From Xanthoparmelia taractica (lineage: Eukaryota; Ascomycota; Lecanoromycetes; Lecanorales; Parmeliaceae): a stretch of 64,000 nt of DNA. The stretch spans positions 1-64,000 of the forward strand of contig JANQBS010000128.1 in the NCBI GenBank assembly GCA_033085395.1, written 5' to 3'. The position numbers and the translations under genes are program-made. Positions 45,751-57,800 of the stretch are shown in pieces; the stretch's first letter is position 1, and the number at the start of each line of letters is the position of its first letter. Below the pieces are notes generated by a model. The model searched no databases. It was not told the DNA's origin and saw only the letters and a list, made by a program, of their open reading frames with translations.

Positions 45751-47314
45751 TCACATCAGATGTTCAATCTCGTTCATGTAGAGCTTGACATGCGAGTCCA
45801 TCTTCAGATACTGGTCGTGAGCCGCGTGGATCTCATCTTCGATATTGTCCTTTAGGTCGGCCATCTGGCATTATTAAATTAGTAAGAGACCCTCAAGAAC
45901 ACCAGAATTCCCAACGAACCTTCTTCTCCGTCTGCTCGATCCTGACTCTCCTCTTCTCCATCTCCCGTCCCTTATCCGCCCTCTCCTCCGTCAACTTCCT
46001 ATGCACGTCCCTCAGCTCCTCCATCTTCTCCTTCGCCGCCTGCGCCTTTTCCCGGCTCCCGTTCCTCACCGTTTCCGTGCGCTCCAGCCATCTCTTCAGG
46101 TGCCGTTGCAGCACTGCTTCCGTCCGCTCGACTTCTCGCACATTGTTGCCGCGCTCCGAAAGGGCGTCGCGGCGCTTCGCAGCCTTGAGGTTCTCTTCGT
46201 CCTCTTTGTGTAGCTCGTTTGAGATTTCTTCGAGGATCTTGGAGCACGAGATGACGTCGTTGGCTACGACGCCGAATGTGTCGGTGCTGGTCTGGAGGGC
46301 TCTTGTTCGCTTTTCTAGCGAGTCGATTTGCGATCTGTCACGTCCTAGATTCTCGGATAGCTCCGTCAGGTTCGCTTGTAGGGTAGCCGGCGATTGTAAC
46401 ACGTATGGTCGTAGCTTCTCAGACTCTTGCCTTACGCTGAGACACTTTTCCGTCTTCTCCTCCAGCACACCGGTCAACCTGCCTTTCTCGCCTCGTACTC
46501 TTTCCAATCGCTCCGCCACTCGCTCCTGACCCTTTTTGAGTTCTAATAACCGCTGTTTCAGCTCATCATTGCGCTTCGTCTTCTCCTTTACTTGTTGATC
46601 CATTGATTTGCGCTCCCGCCTCATCTCGTCCAGTCGTGAATCCATGTCTTGATTCTCGAGGTAGAGCGTCTCAATGCGGGACTTTGTTCTTTCGGCTTTG
46701 TTGAAGTGCTCATCAATAGTAGCGGTCTGCGACTCTCGAAAACGGACGAAGTTGATGACGTAGGAGAAGATTTTGACGAGGCGGTCGTGTGTAGGTCTGA
46801 GGAGGTCGTTGAAGGAGAAATCCGTGATACCGCACTGCAAGCTTGTCAGCCTCGCTCCACATGCAGTATTCAGTTTGCAGTCCTACTTCAACGAGCAGTT
46901 TCCGCAACGACACGTAGAAGCCCATCAAATTCCTCGTATCCGGCGGCACAATCTCCAAATGTTCCCCACATACATCCTCCGCAGCAGCACGCATCGCTGG
47001 CTCCACGGTCTCCCGCGTCGCATTCATGAGCAATTCCGCAAACCATTCGAAGATCTTCTGAATCTGCTGCGGGTTGGGCTTCTGCAGGTCCTCTTGCGAG
47101 AATTGAACGCCGATGTCGCTGATACATCCTGCAATTTCTCGATCGGCCTGAAAAGAAGTAAACATTTAGCGATTGAAGCAAGGTAACAGAGGCAATTGCG
47201 ACGTACCAGGCGTAGGAGAGCGTCAGAATCATTTTGTTGTTGCTTCCCTCGACCGCCGTTTAGCTGGCTTTGGGAGCGGAATTGCTGGCTCATTCGGGCG
47301 CTGTTGTAGTCCAT
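45751..47314 (-). CDS. NUF2: Kinetochore protein Nuf2
   Basis: Subunit of the Ndc80 complex that attaches kinetochores to microtubules. Exons 47207-47314, 46887-47147, 45920-46834 and 45751-45864 give 465 aa. The calponin-homology-like head (ADREIAGCISDIGV, DLQKPNPQQIQKIFEWFAELLMN, FSFNDLLRPTHDRLV) is followed by a long coiled coil from about residue 200 (heptads such as RRERKSMDQQVKEKTKR). The last short exon ends KLYMNEIEHLM. Intron 2 (52 nt) removes the piece after KLLVE and restores CGITDFSFND, the family sequence. The start MDYNSARMSQQF was chosen over upstream frame extension. A second Met eight codons in is an alternative. Confidence 0.95.
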
Positions 47315-48829
47315 TCGAGGTCTGTGAATGATTTGCGATATTGACTTGTGGTGGAAGTACAGCTCTCGCAGGTACAAGGTTGGTGGTTTCGGTGTTCTGC
47401 GTTTGCGCCAAATGTAAACAAAGACCCTGGTCCGACGTAGCAGGGGTCTCTAGCGCCAAAGCTTAAAATATCAGGTGTAATCTAACCAATTTCAACAACA
47501 TATCGACCTTTATGAATACCATATGAGCGTCTGCTGCACTTTTATTGTCTGTATCTAATTCAATGTCTATGAGGATAAACGAGAAAACGAAGAAAGACGC
47601 AATGTCTGTACTGCAACCTGGCTCAGCATATATGAAGGCAGCTTTCTCGGCAAACGAACAACATCTTTGCCAACCTCTCAGATTTCGAGACACATCCGTC
47701 CTCATCTCAATTACCCTTCACCATGGCTAGAACGCCCTAAATCTCCTCTGTCCTCCTTGACCACTTTCCAAGCCACAAATCTTCTTCCCCTTCTGTATAA
47801 CAACACCTCCCTCGACGCTGACATTGATATCATAAAACCCCCACGTTGTGTATGTCAGCTTGGACCAAACGAGAACTTGTCGTACGCCTAGATGACAGGG
47901 CCGAGTCGAGAATATGAGGAGGCAGAGAGAGGGGAATGAGCGTGGGAAATGCCGCTTCGTCATCCGATTCATGGATGTGCCATGATTCATCTATATTCCT
48001 ACCCATCCATCCACCATCCACCATTGCATCTGCGCTACAAGTTGAAAGATATCGCAATTCATCCTTGTTCGCTTTGGATGCGTGAAACCAGGCCTTACTC
48101 TAGAGCTAGCCAATTGCCTGCGCCATTTGCCATGAACGACAGCACAACAGCAAAATAAATAAATAAATAACTATTAACCCAAAATACAATCAATCATACT
48201 CGCTCCCTCCACAAAAGCCATCCATGATCCATACACCTATCCCGAGAATCCCAAATACCTGACCCCTTTTCCCCCTACCAATATCTCATCCCAAAAACCC
48301 CAGCTAGCCCTCAGTAGTAGAACAATGAAAAAGTGAATCAATGAATAGATGCATAACAGCTCCATCAGTATTATAACCAAATCCATAACCGTGTTTCATC
48401 TATCCATAAACATACATATATACGTAGATATCATCAAACGACCAACCGAGCGAGCGCTCCAAGGGCACATACACGGAAACAGAATGACGAGAAAGAAGAA
48501 GGCGAAACAGGCCAGGATGCGATTTATGTGGATGATAGCTTGCATCATCGCATCACATCGCATCACATCGTCGTCGTATAAGCACGGGGTTGAATACTAT
48601 ATATATCTGTTTGAGAGAGAGAGAGAGAGAGTATACATATACGAAACATGGGGAATTACGTTGTTCGGGTGGCAAACCGCTTACTTCATTCGACCCCGCA
48701 AAAAAAAAAAAAAAACCACGTACCTATCACTCAACCCTATCAACATAAAAAGCATAATAAGTTAAAAGGCAATAAGAAAAATTGGAGGAAAGGATTATCA
48801 AAAACCGAAATGAAGATGAAAAACAAAAA
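47315..48829. other. Gene-free stretch with microsatellites
   Basis: About 1.5 kb between NUF2 and the tRNA. It contains AAAT repeats near 48153-48172, CATCGCATCA repeats near 48545-48570, a GA run at about 48612-48632 and an A tract near 48699-48715. No gene was recognised. Confidence 0.45.
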
Positions 48830-48917
48830 GGTCTTGCCCAGATTCGAACTGGGGTTGCCGGAACATTTTGCATGATGAAATCAAAATCCGGAGTGATAAC
48901 CACTACACTACAAAACC
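48830..48917 (-). tRNA. tRNA-Gln (anticodon UUG), intron-containing
   Basis: The minus strand folds as a full cloverleaf. The acceptor stem GGTTTTG pairs with CAAGACC (one G-T pair). The D arm is GTGTAGTGGTTATCAC. The anticodon stem CCGGA pairs with TCCGG, and the T arm is CCCAG-TTCGAAT-CTGGG. The anticodon TTG lies at 48884-48882. An intron of about 17 nt sits one base 3' of the anticodon, the canonical place. CCA is not encoded, as expected for a nuclear gene. Confidence 0.93.
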
Positions 48918-49118
48918 CTGGTTTCTGCCAGGCTTTGACAAGGGGTTGTGAGCTTATTGTGGTATATGATTTACAAATTTTTTATGCTTGGTCTTGGACA
49001 TGCATTTTGATTCACTCGTTCGTATGATGGTATCTTACTTCTTGCTTCAATTTTGAATTTATAAGGGAACTGATGCTAGCAGCGAATAATCATAATCATT
49101 CTACGATTCAGCTAGAAA

Positions 49119-51634
49119 CTATTCCCGTCCAAGATCCCGCCACCCCTCCGGTTTCCTCACCTGCCCAAACCGCGTCCACGCGCGCAAATTCCAAACCTCC
49201 GCAATCTGAAAATCCGTCAGCCCGTCCCTCTTCATCCCCAAAATATGTCCCCGCAACCACTCCTGCCATCTCTCCAGCGCCTTGCGCCGAGCCAACGAAT
49301 CATTGCGCGATATGCTACCGACGTCTTCTTTTGTGTCCGGAGCCGCTTGCGTCGCGGCTTTCCACGGCCACCACCACCACCACCACCAAAAAAGGGACCA
49401 CGGGGTGGGTTCGTAGAGGGGGGACAAGCTTTCTTTCAGCGTGGCGATTTTCTGTACCGATGACGAAGCGGTCTTGCAGCGTGCATTCTCATGTAGCTCT
49501 GTGATGATGGCGGGCTCGGAGGCCGCGACGGTGGTTGTTGTTGTGGTGGTGATGTCGGGGAGGGCGATGCGGAAACCATCGTCGTGTAATGCGCACGCAC
49601 AAGGGACGGCGTCCGGAGCGATATTGTGGAAGCGTTCAGGGTGCTGCCACCCGACCGCTACGCCGCAGTTGTTGGGTAAGTGCAAGCGTTGCGGGTCCGC
49701 GAAGCTGAAGTCGAAGACCTTCATCGATATCTGGGTGCATTCGTCGCCCCCAGAACTGGCCGGACCCCAGACGAAGCACTTTTGGTATTGGAAATTTCGT
49801 GGATGGGCTTCTTGGTTTTCGGCCGTATGGGGGATTTGAAGGCCACCCAGGGCGATCTCCTGGGTGGATGCGAACCGGTAAAGAGGACTGGACGGATGGG
49901 TGCCGCCCATGTGCTGATCCAGGGATGTGATGCGCTTCCCTTGGACTAGGCGGTAAGATCCCGGTATTGCACCTGTACTTATACCTTCTGCGGTAGTAGA
50001 GACGCTGTCCGAGCCGTTTTGGCTATATGCTCGGCAAGGCTCATAATACGCTTCTGGGATATCGTAGATGTAAAGCTCGGATATCAGTTTCTCCAAATTT
50101 GTCGTCTGCCAAACAATGGCGGCTCGAATGCTCCCATCTTTGATGATGGCAGGGGCGACTGCGATATTTTTGTAAACCGAGTTTGGTCGAGGGCAGGACA
50201 GAAGCGCTATGTCTGTGTAGTAGTAGTGAACACTGCTTCCGGAATCGTTTGATTGTAAATTCGACTGCGAGTAGCTGTCGTATTGAGATGACTTTTCCAG
50301 AGGGGCAACTCCCATTACAATGTATATATTGCCGGTTGTGGTCTGCTCGGCCAGGAAGCGAGGCTCAGTGTGTTTGCGGAGACCTTCTGAGCAACAAACT
50401 TGGTGAAGCTGTGACATTTTAGTACTTCAATGCCAAAAGTCTAGTGGAGGATGAGCGTTGCACTTACACCTCCGTTTGGCGGAAAAGGTGCCAGGATGTT
50501 CCAATACAGGTCACCAATTGGCGGACGTTCGGGAAGCCTATCGAGTCCCTGGGTTGCAAATTTGTCGTTTGATAAGCCAGGTACTTTCTCCAAAGACTCC
50601 AATGACTTTAACGAGTAAATGGTATCGGAGTTCGAGAAGGCGTCACGGACAGTTACCGAGTAGAACCCCGTAGCATCTCCAATCTCTATCTGCAGTACCC
50701 AGGCGTTGAGGGGTCTGATTTCCGTGACACCTGTAATACGCAACGCACCCTGGCCTTCAACGTTGTGGACAGCACCAGCGTACCAGGGCAGTTCCGCCAA
50801 ATCAAAACGATAGATGACCAAAGTACTCTGCGGTCGATTCGCCTTATCTTGGGCGGAGTCTCGGAGTTGGAAAGTTAGCCACCCATTTTGAGTACCCGTC
50901 CTCGAAGCAGCAACAAGCGCGGGGATCGTCTGTGTTGATGATGGCGATGGTATTGTAAAGTCTAGATTTCGCGTTCGGAACTGCGTACGCCAGGCGTCTG
51001 GGTGCTGGGAGGTTGAAGGTAGAGCGCTGTCACGGTCCAACTTCTTCAAAAGATCTTGATGGCTACATTTGCCACTGGGCGATCCAACAGATGGTGACCT
51101 TTCCTTATTTACGCCGAGCACTGAGGATAACACCCAAGTATTGGACAGAATGTTAGTCCGCCAATCCTTGCAAGTGTGCCTGGCAGCATCGAGCGCTGGA
51201 GGTGACAGGTAAGATAGTATCAGATCTGATATTTCTGGAGGCAAGTTGAATATAGAAACACTAGTGCCGATCAGGAGTTTGTCTCCGTGAGCTTCCGCAT
51301 TACAGTGATGGGCACCGCTTGCGCAGTCACTTTCAGCAGAGTTTCCATTGGCTGAGGCGTTGTTCACTTGACATTGGGCATCGTGCCCAAAGCGGTTAGC
51401 ATGGCAGGGGCAGGCATCAGGGCAACTATTAGAATGAACGGGTCGGGCATGTATTAGGTCTTCCCGGTCCACTTGACACGGCTCTGAGATATATTCGTCG
51501 ACCGAGGCGGGAAAGCAAGGGTGAAAGGCGTCCTTTAGAGGAGAGAAAGTGGTGCCAGTCTGGCTTTGGTCTGCAGGGTCGAATAACCTCAGCCTGCTCT
51601 GCACCCCGGAAATGCGTACTCCCCGCCGCCGCAT
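49119..51634 (-). CDS. F-box protein
   Basis: Exons 50468-51634 and 49119-50408 across a 59-nt intron (GTAAGT..GTCACAG, branch TACTAA), giving about 818 aa. The F-box lies near residues 128-170 (FNLPPEISDLILSYLSPPALDAARHTCKDWR), so it is probably an SCF ubiquitin-ligase adaptor. The rest resembles the large C-terminal region of fungal F-box proteins without named repeats. In the second exon two triplet expansions give seven Thr in a row (about 49518-49550) and seven Trp in a row (49368-49388), followed by PWK. Substrate binding is unknown. The N-terminal 120 residues are Cys/His-rich (CPDACPCHANRFGHD) but not a clear zinc finger. Confidence 0.85.
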
Positions 51635-53640
51635 TACTGCAAGTCTATCCTTTGAGAAAATAAGAGAAGATCACTTACCAAAAACACTGATAATTCATGT
51701 GGGAGTTTTCCATTGGGGACTACGCGGTCGGGTATAAATTCAGCCTAGGCTGCAGCCGTTAAAGCTGAACAAGGCTACAGGCACTGCCTTTCATACGTCT
51801 CCTACTCCTACTTCTACCTGTTTCAGCGTGATAGAAGATGAAAATTAGCGCAGCCTTCAAGGACTGCAGGTTGCCGAAGAAGGATGTTTGTTGGCGCAGA
51901 ATTGGGTACTTCGTAGCTACCTTACCTTTTAGTAGTAGAAGTAAGCTGTAAGTTAATAAGATGCCACGATGGGGTCCCCATTCCCAGGTCCCCAAGTCCC
52001 AAGCGGAAGGTGAGTGGGGTCAAGATGCAAGCGAGCCAAGAGGTTTCCAAAAGAGAGAGCCCAGCTGCAGGCAGTCATCACTTTAATTTTGAATCTTGAG
52101 GTAAAATTATGGGAAATATTATGGACATCTGAATCGAAGAATAATAAATATGTTGATACCGGGTTTACCTTTACTTCGTAGCTGGGACAAGTTGTAAAAA
52201 TTGGGATTCGGGTTTGGTGGATATTTGGGGATATTTGGGGCTTGGGGCAATCGGGATTATCTTTTTACTTTTACTTCTAGCCTCCACCAAGCTCCAAGCG
52301 ACCAGGACTGGTACACGTACCTTACTTTGTACAAAGTACAAAGTAGTCTGGTTGGGAACCCCACTTTTAGCTCAAATGGATGAGAGAAAAAAGGCTCAAA
52401 AGGTTGATCGCCCCTATGAAGAACCATGGTCGATCATGGCTGTAAGCAGTAATCACTCAATGTGATAGCGCTAAGTATGTCACCCTAAGAAAGAAAGAAA
52501 GAAAGAAAGAAAAGAGTTCGCTTCAAAGTCAATAGAAAACGCTACAATTTGAACCAGTCGTTGATTTTGCACTACTACTTTAGGCAAAACGCTCACGTTT
52601 TACGTAGCATGGCAATTGTGGACTCTTCGGCAAAAGCTGCTCAACGTGAACCTTTAAGAAAAGCCATCAGAATTCAGAAGAAACGTGTACTACTGCTTTA
52701 AGGCCGAGAGTTTCAACGAGCTATCCCGCGTTGCTGGCACTCTGAAATGCATGCTGACGACACCTCACAGATGGCAGTCTGTGGCAGGCGCCAAGTGTGG
52801 GTGCCCGCATGCACCTCGATGAAAGAGGATGGGGAAGCTTGCATAATGCTTGGCACTCCTTTTAGATCGTCGGGTTCATTCCAAGTGGACCGTGTGCGCT
52901 TAATCAATGGCCCCAGTAAATGCTGTAAAAGCAGAAAAGTACTTATCATATCTACCTTATGGCGGCTTAACACTCAGTCCCATTAAAGGACATGCGAGTA
53001 AACATCTCTACTACTCATGAATACCCAGCCGAATAGGTACCAAGTATATAATAGACTGGGAAAGGGTCAAGAAGAAAAAGAGGAAATGCTTCTTGGCAGG
53101 ACGGAATACCTTATGCCCGCTCCGTTTGGGGGGGAGGGGGGGGTCCTCTCTCAAGCGTTAGCTAACCTTTGTTCACTTGCAGAATAATGCAGAAATTATG
53201 CATGCTTGCCCCTCCCAACTCAGTAGAAGTACAGTAGCGTGAACCAGCCCGAGGGCTTGGATTAGCTTCCCTTTTAGCGCCCTCCGCCAAAATCTATCTC
53301 GTCTCAAACATCCCCCGACCCCACGACCCTCTCTGTCGCCAAAACATTACTTCTTTTCTCTCTCTCTTACTTGCTCCATCAACTTCAGCAGTATCACCAG
53401 ACCTGATCCGTCTCGTCTTCTTTCACAAGCCACCGCCATCACCCCGGCTATTACTTTTCCCGTCAACATACTTGGCACATCCCATCCGTCAAGTACAGGG
53501 AGTAAATAAGAACTCCGTCATCGGCGGAATTCAAGATCCTTGACAATCATTACCACTTTTCAATAATCCTTCCGCCTCTTGATTGAACATTGCATTACCA
53601 GAGTATCTCACCTTTCAACCGATTACAACTGTCGACGAAT
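51635..53640. other. Gene-free stretch and promoter of zinc-repeat gene
   Basis: About 2 kb. A 16-bp perfect palindrome, TACTTTGTACAAAGTA, lies at 52323-52338. An AAGA microsatellite covers 52487-52514 and a G-run lies near 53128-53148. A CT-rich tract near 53339-53375, followed by about 270 bp, leads to the next start and looks like a fungal promoter/5' leader. No gene was seen. Confidence 0.45.
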
Positions 53641-54867
53641 ATGAGTTCCTCAGGCCAAGCCGGTTCGGGAGGACGTGAGGACAAACCTCGAGGGTTGGCC
53701 AAATTCATGAGAAGGGCTAGCTTGGTCTTGAAGAGGGACAAGTCTAAGAGGCAGTCCGTCTCAAGCCCCTCCCAACTTACGCCTGCGAGCGAATCGGCCG
53801 TGCCAACACAGCCGAGCTCCAATCCGACCACGAGGTGAGCGGTTCTCTAAACTTGCTCTCACTGAGTTTCAGAAAATCGTCTAACTTGCTGCAGCCCTCC
53901 TGCCGGAGCACCAGTAGCTACAAGAACCAAGGCCGATACTACGCCAACTCTATCAGTCCCTGCTGGCATCTCACAGATCATCAAAGAAAACCGGCCCATT
54001 CCCGCTGCCAGCAAACCCAAAACCGCCATGACGGCCAAGGAGAGCTATACAATCCAAGAAGAGAAGGCCCGTACTCTCTTTGCCAAATATGGAATGACAT
54101 TGGAGCCTGGAGAGTGGACTGTACCCGCCACGGCAGGCGTGCCTAGAGTGGAGAAGCAGGTTCGCATGAGGATCCATCGTAACTGCCACCGCTGTCAGAC
54201 GACATTCGGCCCCGACAGAGTCTGCAGCCATTGTCAGCACACTCGTTGCAAGAAATGTCCTCAATTTCCTGGCTCCAGGTCCAAGGCTTCCAAGGGCAAA
54301 AGACCTGCCGTTGGGGGAGTCGCCGCCGATGACGGGCTGGACAAGAAGACTGATGGTCTCACCATGGCACACCGCGCAACTGGGAAAGAGATGACAAGAA
54401 GAGCGCCGACGCAGCGTGTGCGTAGGACATGCCATCAGTGCGAGACGGTCTTCCAGGGCAAGGCTACCCAATGCGAGAATTGCAAGCACTTGCGTTGCCC
54501 CAAGTGCCCACGTGACCCGTATGTTAACAAGACAATTCCACGCATCGAAATGTCATAGCTAACGCTTTCCAGACCCAAGTCCGATAAATATTCCGCCGGC
54601 TATCCAGGCGACACCGAGGAGACTTTTCCCTTGGCCAAAAGAGAACTGAAGAGCATACGAACCCACGTGAGATGGAATTGCGAGAAGTGCGACCGACTGT
54701 TCAAGGACACGGAGACAATCTGCGGTAATTGCGGCCACGAGAAGTGTGACGACTGTCCCCGTCAGCCTGCCCAAAAAGCCAAACGAACTCCGGACGAGGA
54801 TGCTGTCAAGAGTGTGGAAGAGAGAATGAAAAGGCTGGATGTTTCCCCCCAGGCATCGGCTGCTTGA
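53641..54867 (+). CDS. Protein with three zinc-ribbon-like Cys repeats
   Basis: Exons 53641-53834, 53895-54518 and 54573-54867 join in frame to 370 aa. Introns have GTGAGC and GTATGT donors and a TAAC branch. The N-terminus is basic and Ser/Pro-rich (LAKFMRRASLVLKRDKSKRQS). Three related cysteine modules follow near residues 162, 243 and 308: CHRCQTTF..CSHCQHTRCKKCP, CHQCETVF..CENCKHLRCPKCP and CEKCDRLF..CGNCGHEKCDDCP. Each has the order CxxC-(10 or so)-CxxC-(4)-CxxC, enough ligands for zinc. Similar Cys modules occur in uncharacterised fungal proteins; binding partner and role are unknown. The linker between modules is Lys/Arg-rich, so nucleic acid binding is possible. Confidence 0.82.
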
Positions 54868-57800
54868 CGGGCATGCGATTGACGATATTTTTCTTTACGA
54901 CTACGGTGCTGTAATATTTGTTGCTTGCCTTCTTTTGACGCTCAACGACACGGGTACGCGCGACTTTGCTTACGATAGCGGCCCAGATTCTCGGTTTACC
55001 TTTTGCCCTGGCGCTTCTGCCCTCCACTCCAGCCCTGGGTTGGACTCGCTTCGGCAGCATGACTTGAATTAGTTTTTCATAGCCAGATAGCTATACATAG
55101 CTATATTATGACATGTACGAACCCCCTTATCATGAGATAGCGGCCTTGGTCTTTGCATTGTTACTTTACGACTATTCTCCTCTCTTGATTCTCCCTGTGG
55201 CGTCGCCACAAGACAAACAGGTCGGTTGTCAGATAATGTCGCGTCGTCTTGCTATGGTGAGAGCCATCAGCCTAGCCTTAAAAGCAGGCTATCAACTCGA
55301 GACGGTGTCTACTTCATAGACACACTTTGAGCGTATGTTTTGACTTTCGGATTGCGGGTCGCACGAGGCTCAAGCCACGAAAGCAACAAAAACCATCACT
55401 TTGGACTCTGGACCCTTGACCCTTGAACCAGCTCCACAATGTCCTTTTCCAAAGTCAAAAAGATGTGATACATAGTGGGACGACCTTGCACCGATTAGTC
55501 AGTATTGCCCTTTCTTTTTTCCCCCCTCCCGTTATTGAGATTGAGAGTTTGGCGGATTTTGAGACGATCTGGGGCCGATATTGGGTGAGACCCCGGGAAT
55601 CAGACGATTCCCACGCATCTGGCTCATGGCAGCAGGAATCTTCCGGGGATTGCCCCTACCACTTTTACCCTTGGCATTTGGACGATGCGGCTCGGTAGCT
55701 ACGGGCCGAGGGAGAACGGCTCGCTGGGGGAGACGGGGGGGGAAGATTTATTGTTCCTATTTCATTCATATGTATTCTTCTTGCTATTATTGTCATCTTT
55801 CTCATCATCGTCATCATCTTTGAATCATTGTTACGAAAAACACTACTGTATCTTTTAATTTTTCACCATTAAAATACCATTTACTCTAGACCCTTTTGCA
55901 TTTCAAAAGCTGGGGAACAGTATCCCCCCGTATCAAACTAATCATATGGTAACCTGGGGGGCATGAGAAGCGAGGCTAGCGAGATTGGATATCAGGACTG
56001 TTCAATCAAATTTACGTCAGAGAAGCGTGGCACACAATGCATGATAATAATTGCGCCCCGGCTTCGGACATGTGCATATGCCAAGCCACGATCTTTGTGC
56101 AGCAAAAAACAAACTATTCGGGCCAAAAGGGGGGCCGAGAATTTGGGGGGGGAAGGGCGAGGAGGCATTATTATGTCAGAGTACTTTCGAAGGATGGAAA
56201 AGATAAAGCGATATGCTTTTTGAAATCGGTGACCCGCTTGGCCGGGATTTTTACATCCGTCTGACCGCGCTGTTGGGAATGCAATGTCGCATGACATTTT
56301 GAACCCACTGGACAGGAACAGACAGAACCCATGATGCGCTGGCCATGCAGCTTCGGCCACGCATAACGCATAACGCATGATGCACGAGGGGGGTACTTTT
56401 TAAAAAGAGAAGTACCTGTAAAAGTACCTGTACCGTACTTTTTCAGTTCTAACTTCTAAAAGACCATGTACCTATGTACCTTAGCTTTTTCCCTAACAAT
56501 TCTCGACGGGGAAAATAACAACATGGACTACGTCAGACAACCACCCCAATGACATCTGCGGCTAAAGAGCCTGGCACAACTGGGTTGGGTGTGAATCTTC
56601 AACTCTTCTCATCCCAGGCTATTAACTTCTATTTCGTAGCCTCTTTGCTCTTTAAAACCTCCCTTCGTTGGACAATTGACGTCACCCACCCCGCCAATCC
56701 TTTCCCTTCGACAGTCGGGTCGACTTCTCTACCACGCGCTTCCCAGCAATGGATTTAAGTATTTTTCATAGACGAACAAAAAAAGCCCTTACCCTAAATA
56801 AACAACCATCATCATTTTATTATTGACTCGGGTGGCAGCAATCCTTTCCAGTTTAGGCAAGCAGTGCGAACTTTTAACCTGCCTACGCCTCTCTACCTTA
56901 CTCATCGCGACACATTCATGACCAGTTCTGAATGGATGCCTCCTGCGCTCAGTCAGGCCTTGATAGAGTCATAGACTCAAGCCACCTATCACAATCCACC
57001 CTACGAGTTGTGTGTGGCAATGGTCCACTGGATCAGCCCTGCAGTGCGTGGTGCTGCTATCGATTGCAGACGAGTGAAACGAGCTACATCCCGGAAGCCC
57101 AAAGGCAGACTCAACCACTCTTTCGCCTATATCGTCAAAATTGAATGCGCCACAGGTGATCCTCCACATACCCGACTCTCTTGCTGAACCCTTGCGCTAA
57201 TCTCGCTTCTCATGCCAGAGGCTGCTGACCCGCCTCCGACTCGGGCTTCCAACAGGTTTGTCCCGTCCTCGCCTGACCTGGCGTATCAGCGTTCGTCACA
57301 AAACGTCTCTGTGTAGCACACCTTATGCTACACATTCTGCGGCAGTACCTCAAGACTCGGAAAATGTCGTACACCTTCTACAGTGCTGACCCGGAGTTTT
57401 GCGTTGGCGACAGTGCCCATTTGATGACAGCCTAGGTGACAAATTACCAGAAGCCACAAATCCTCTATGAAACTCCAATATGGAGAGCGAGGCTACGTCT
57501 CAATGGCAATCCGCCCCCACCCTTGGTGGCTGAGATTAGTCGATCATTGCTCCAGAATGTCTATGGCCAAATTTCTCCCGTTTGTCTTGTCCAACGGTGT
57601 ACGGAAGAGATGTCTACCACGCCGTCCTACACATCCTTTCCGCAACCTCGGACCCGAAATCATCCCTTTTCTGTCCATACGCGTGTGCTTTGGCTTAAGC
57701 CCAAAGTCAACGGAAAATGGGAGTCACAAAGTCCTAGGCGGCATTTAGCCGCTGTCTGTCCACATCCTGCCTGTCACGGTCTCTTTACCCCTATTTGGAC

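Noticed and set aside
48349..48765. 138-codon ORF through microsatellites
   Set aside because: It is built from ATA/GAGA/poly-A repeats and has no protein-like core.
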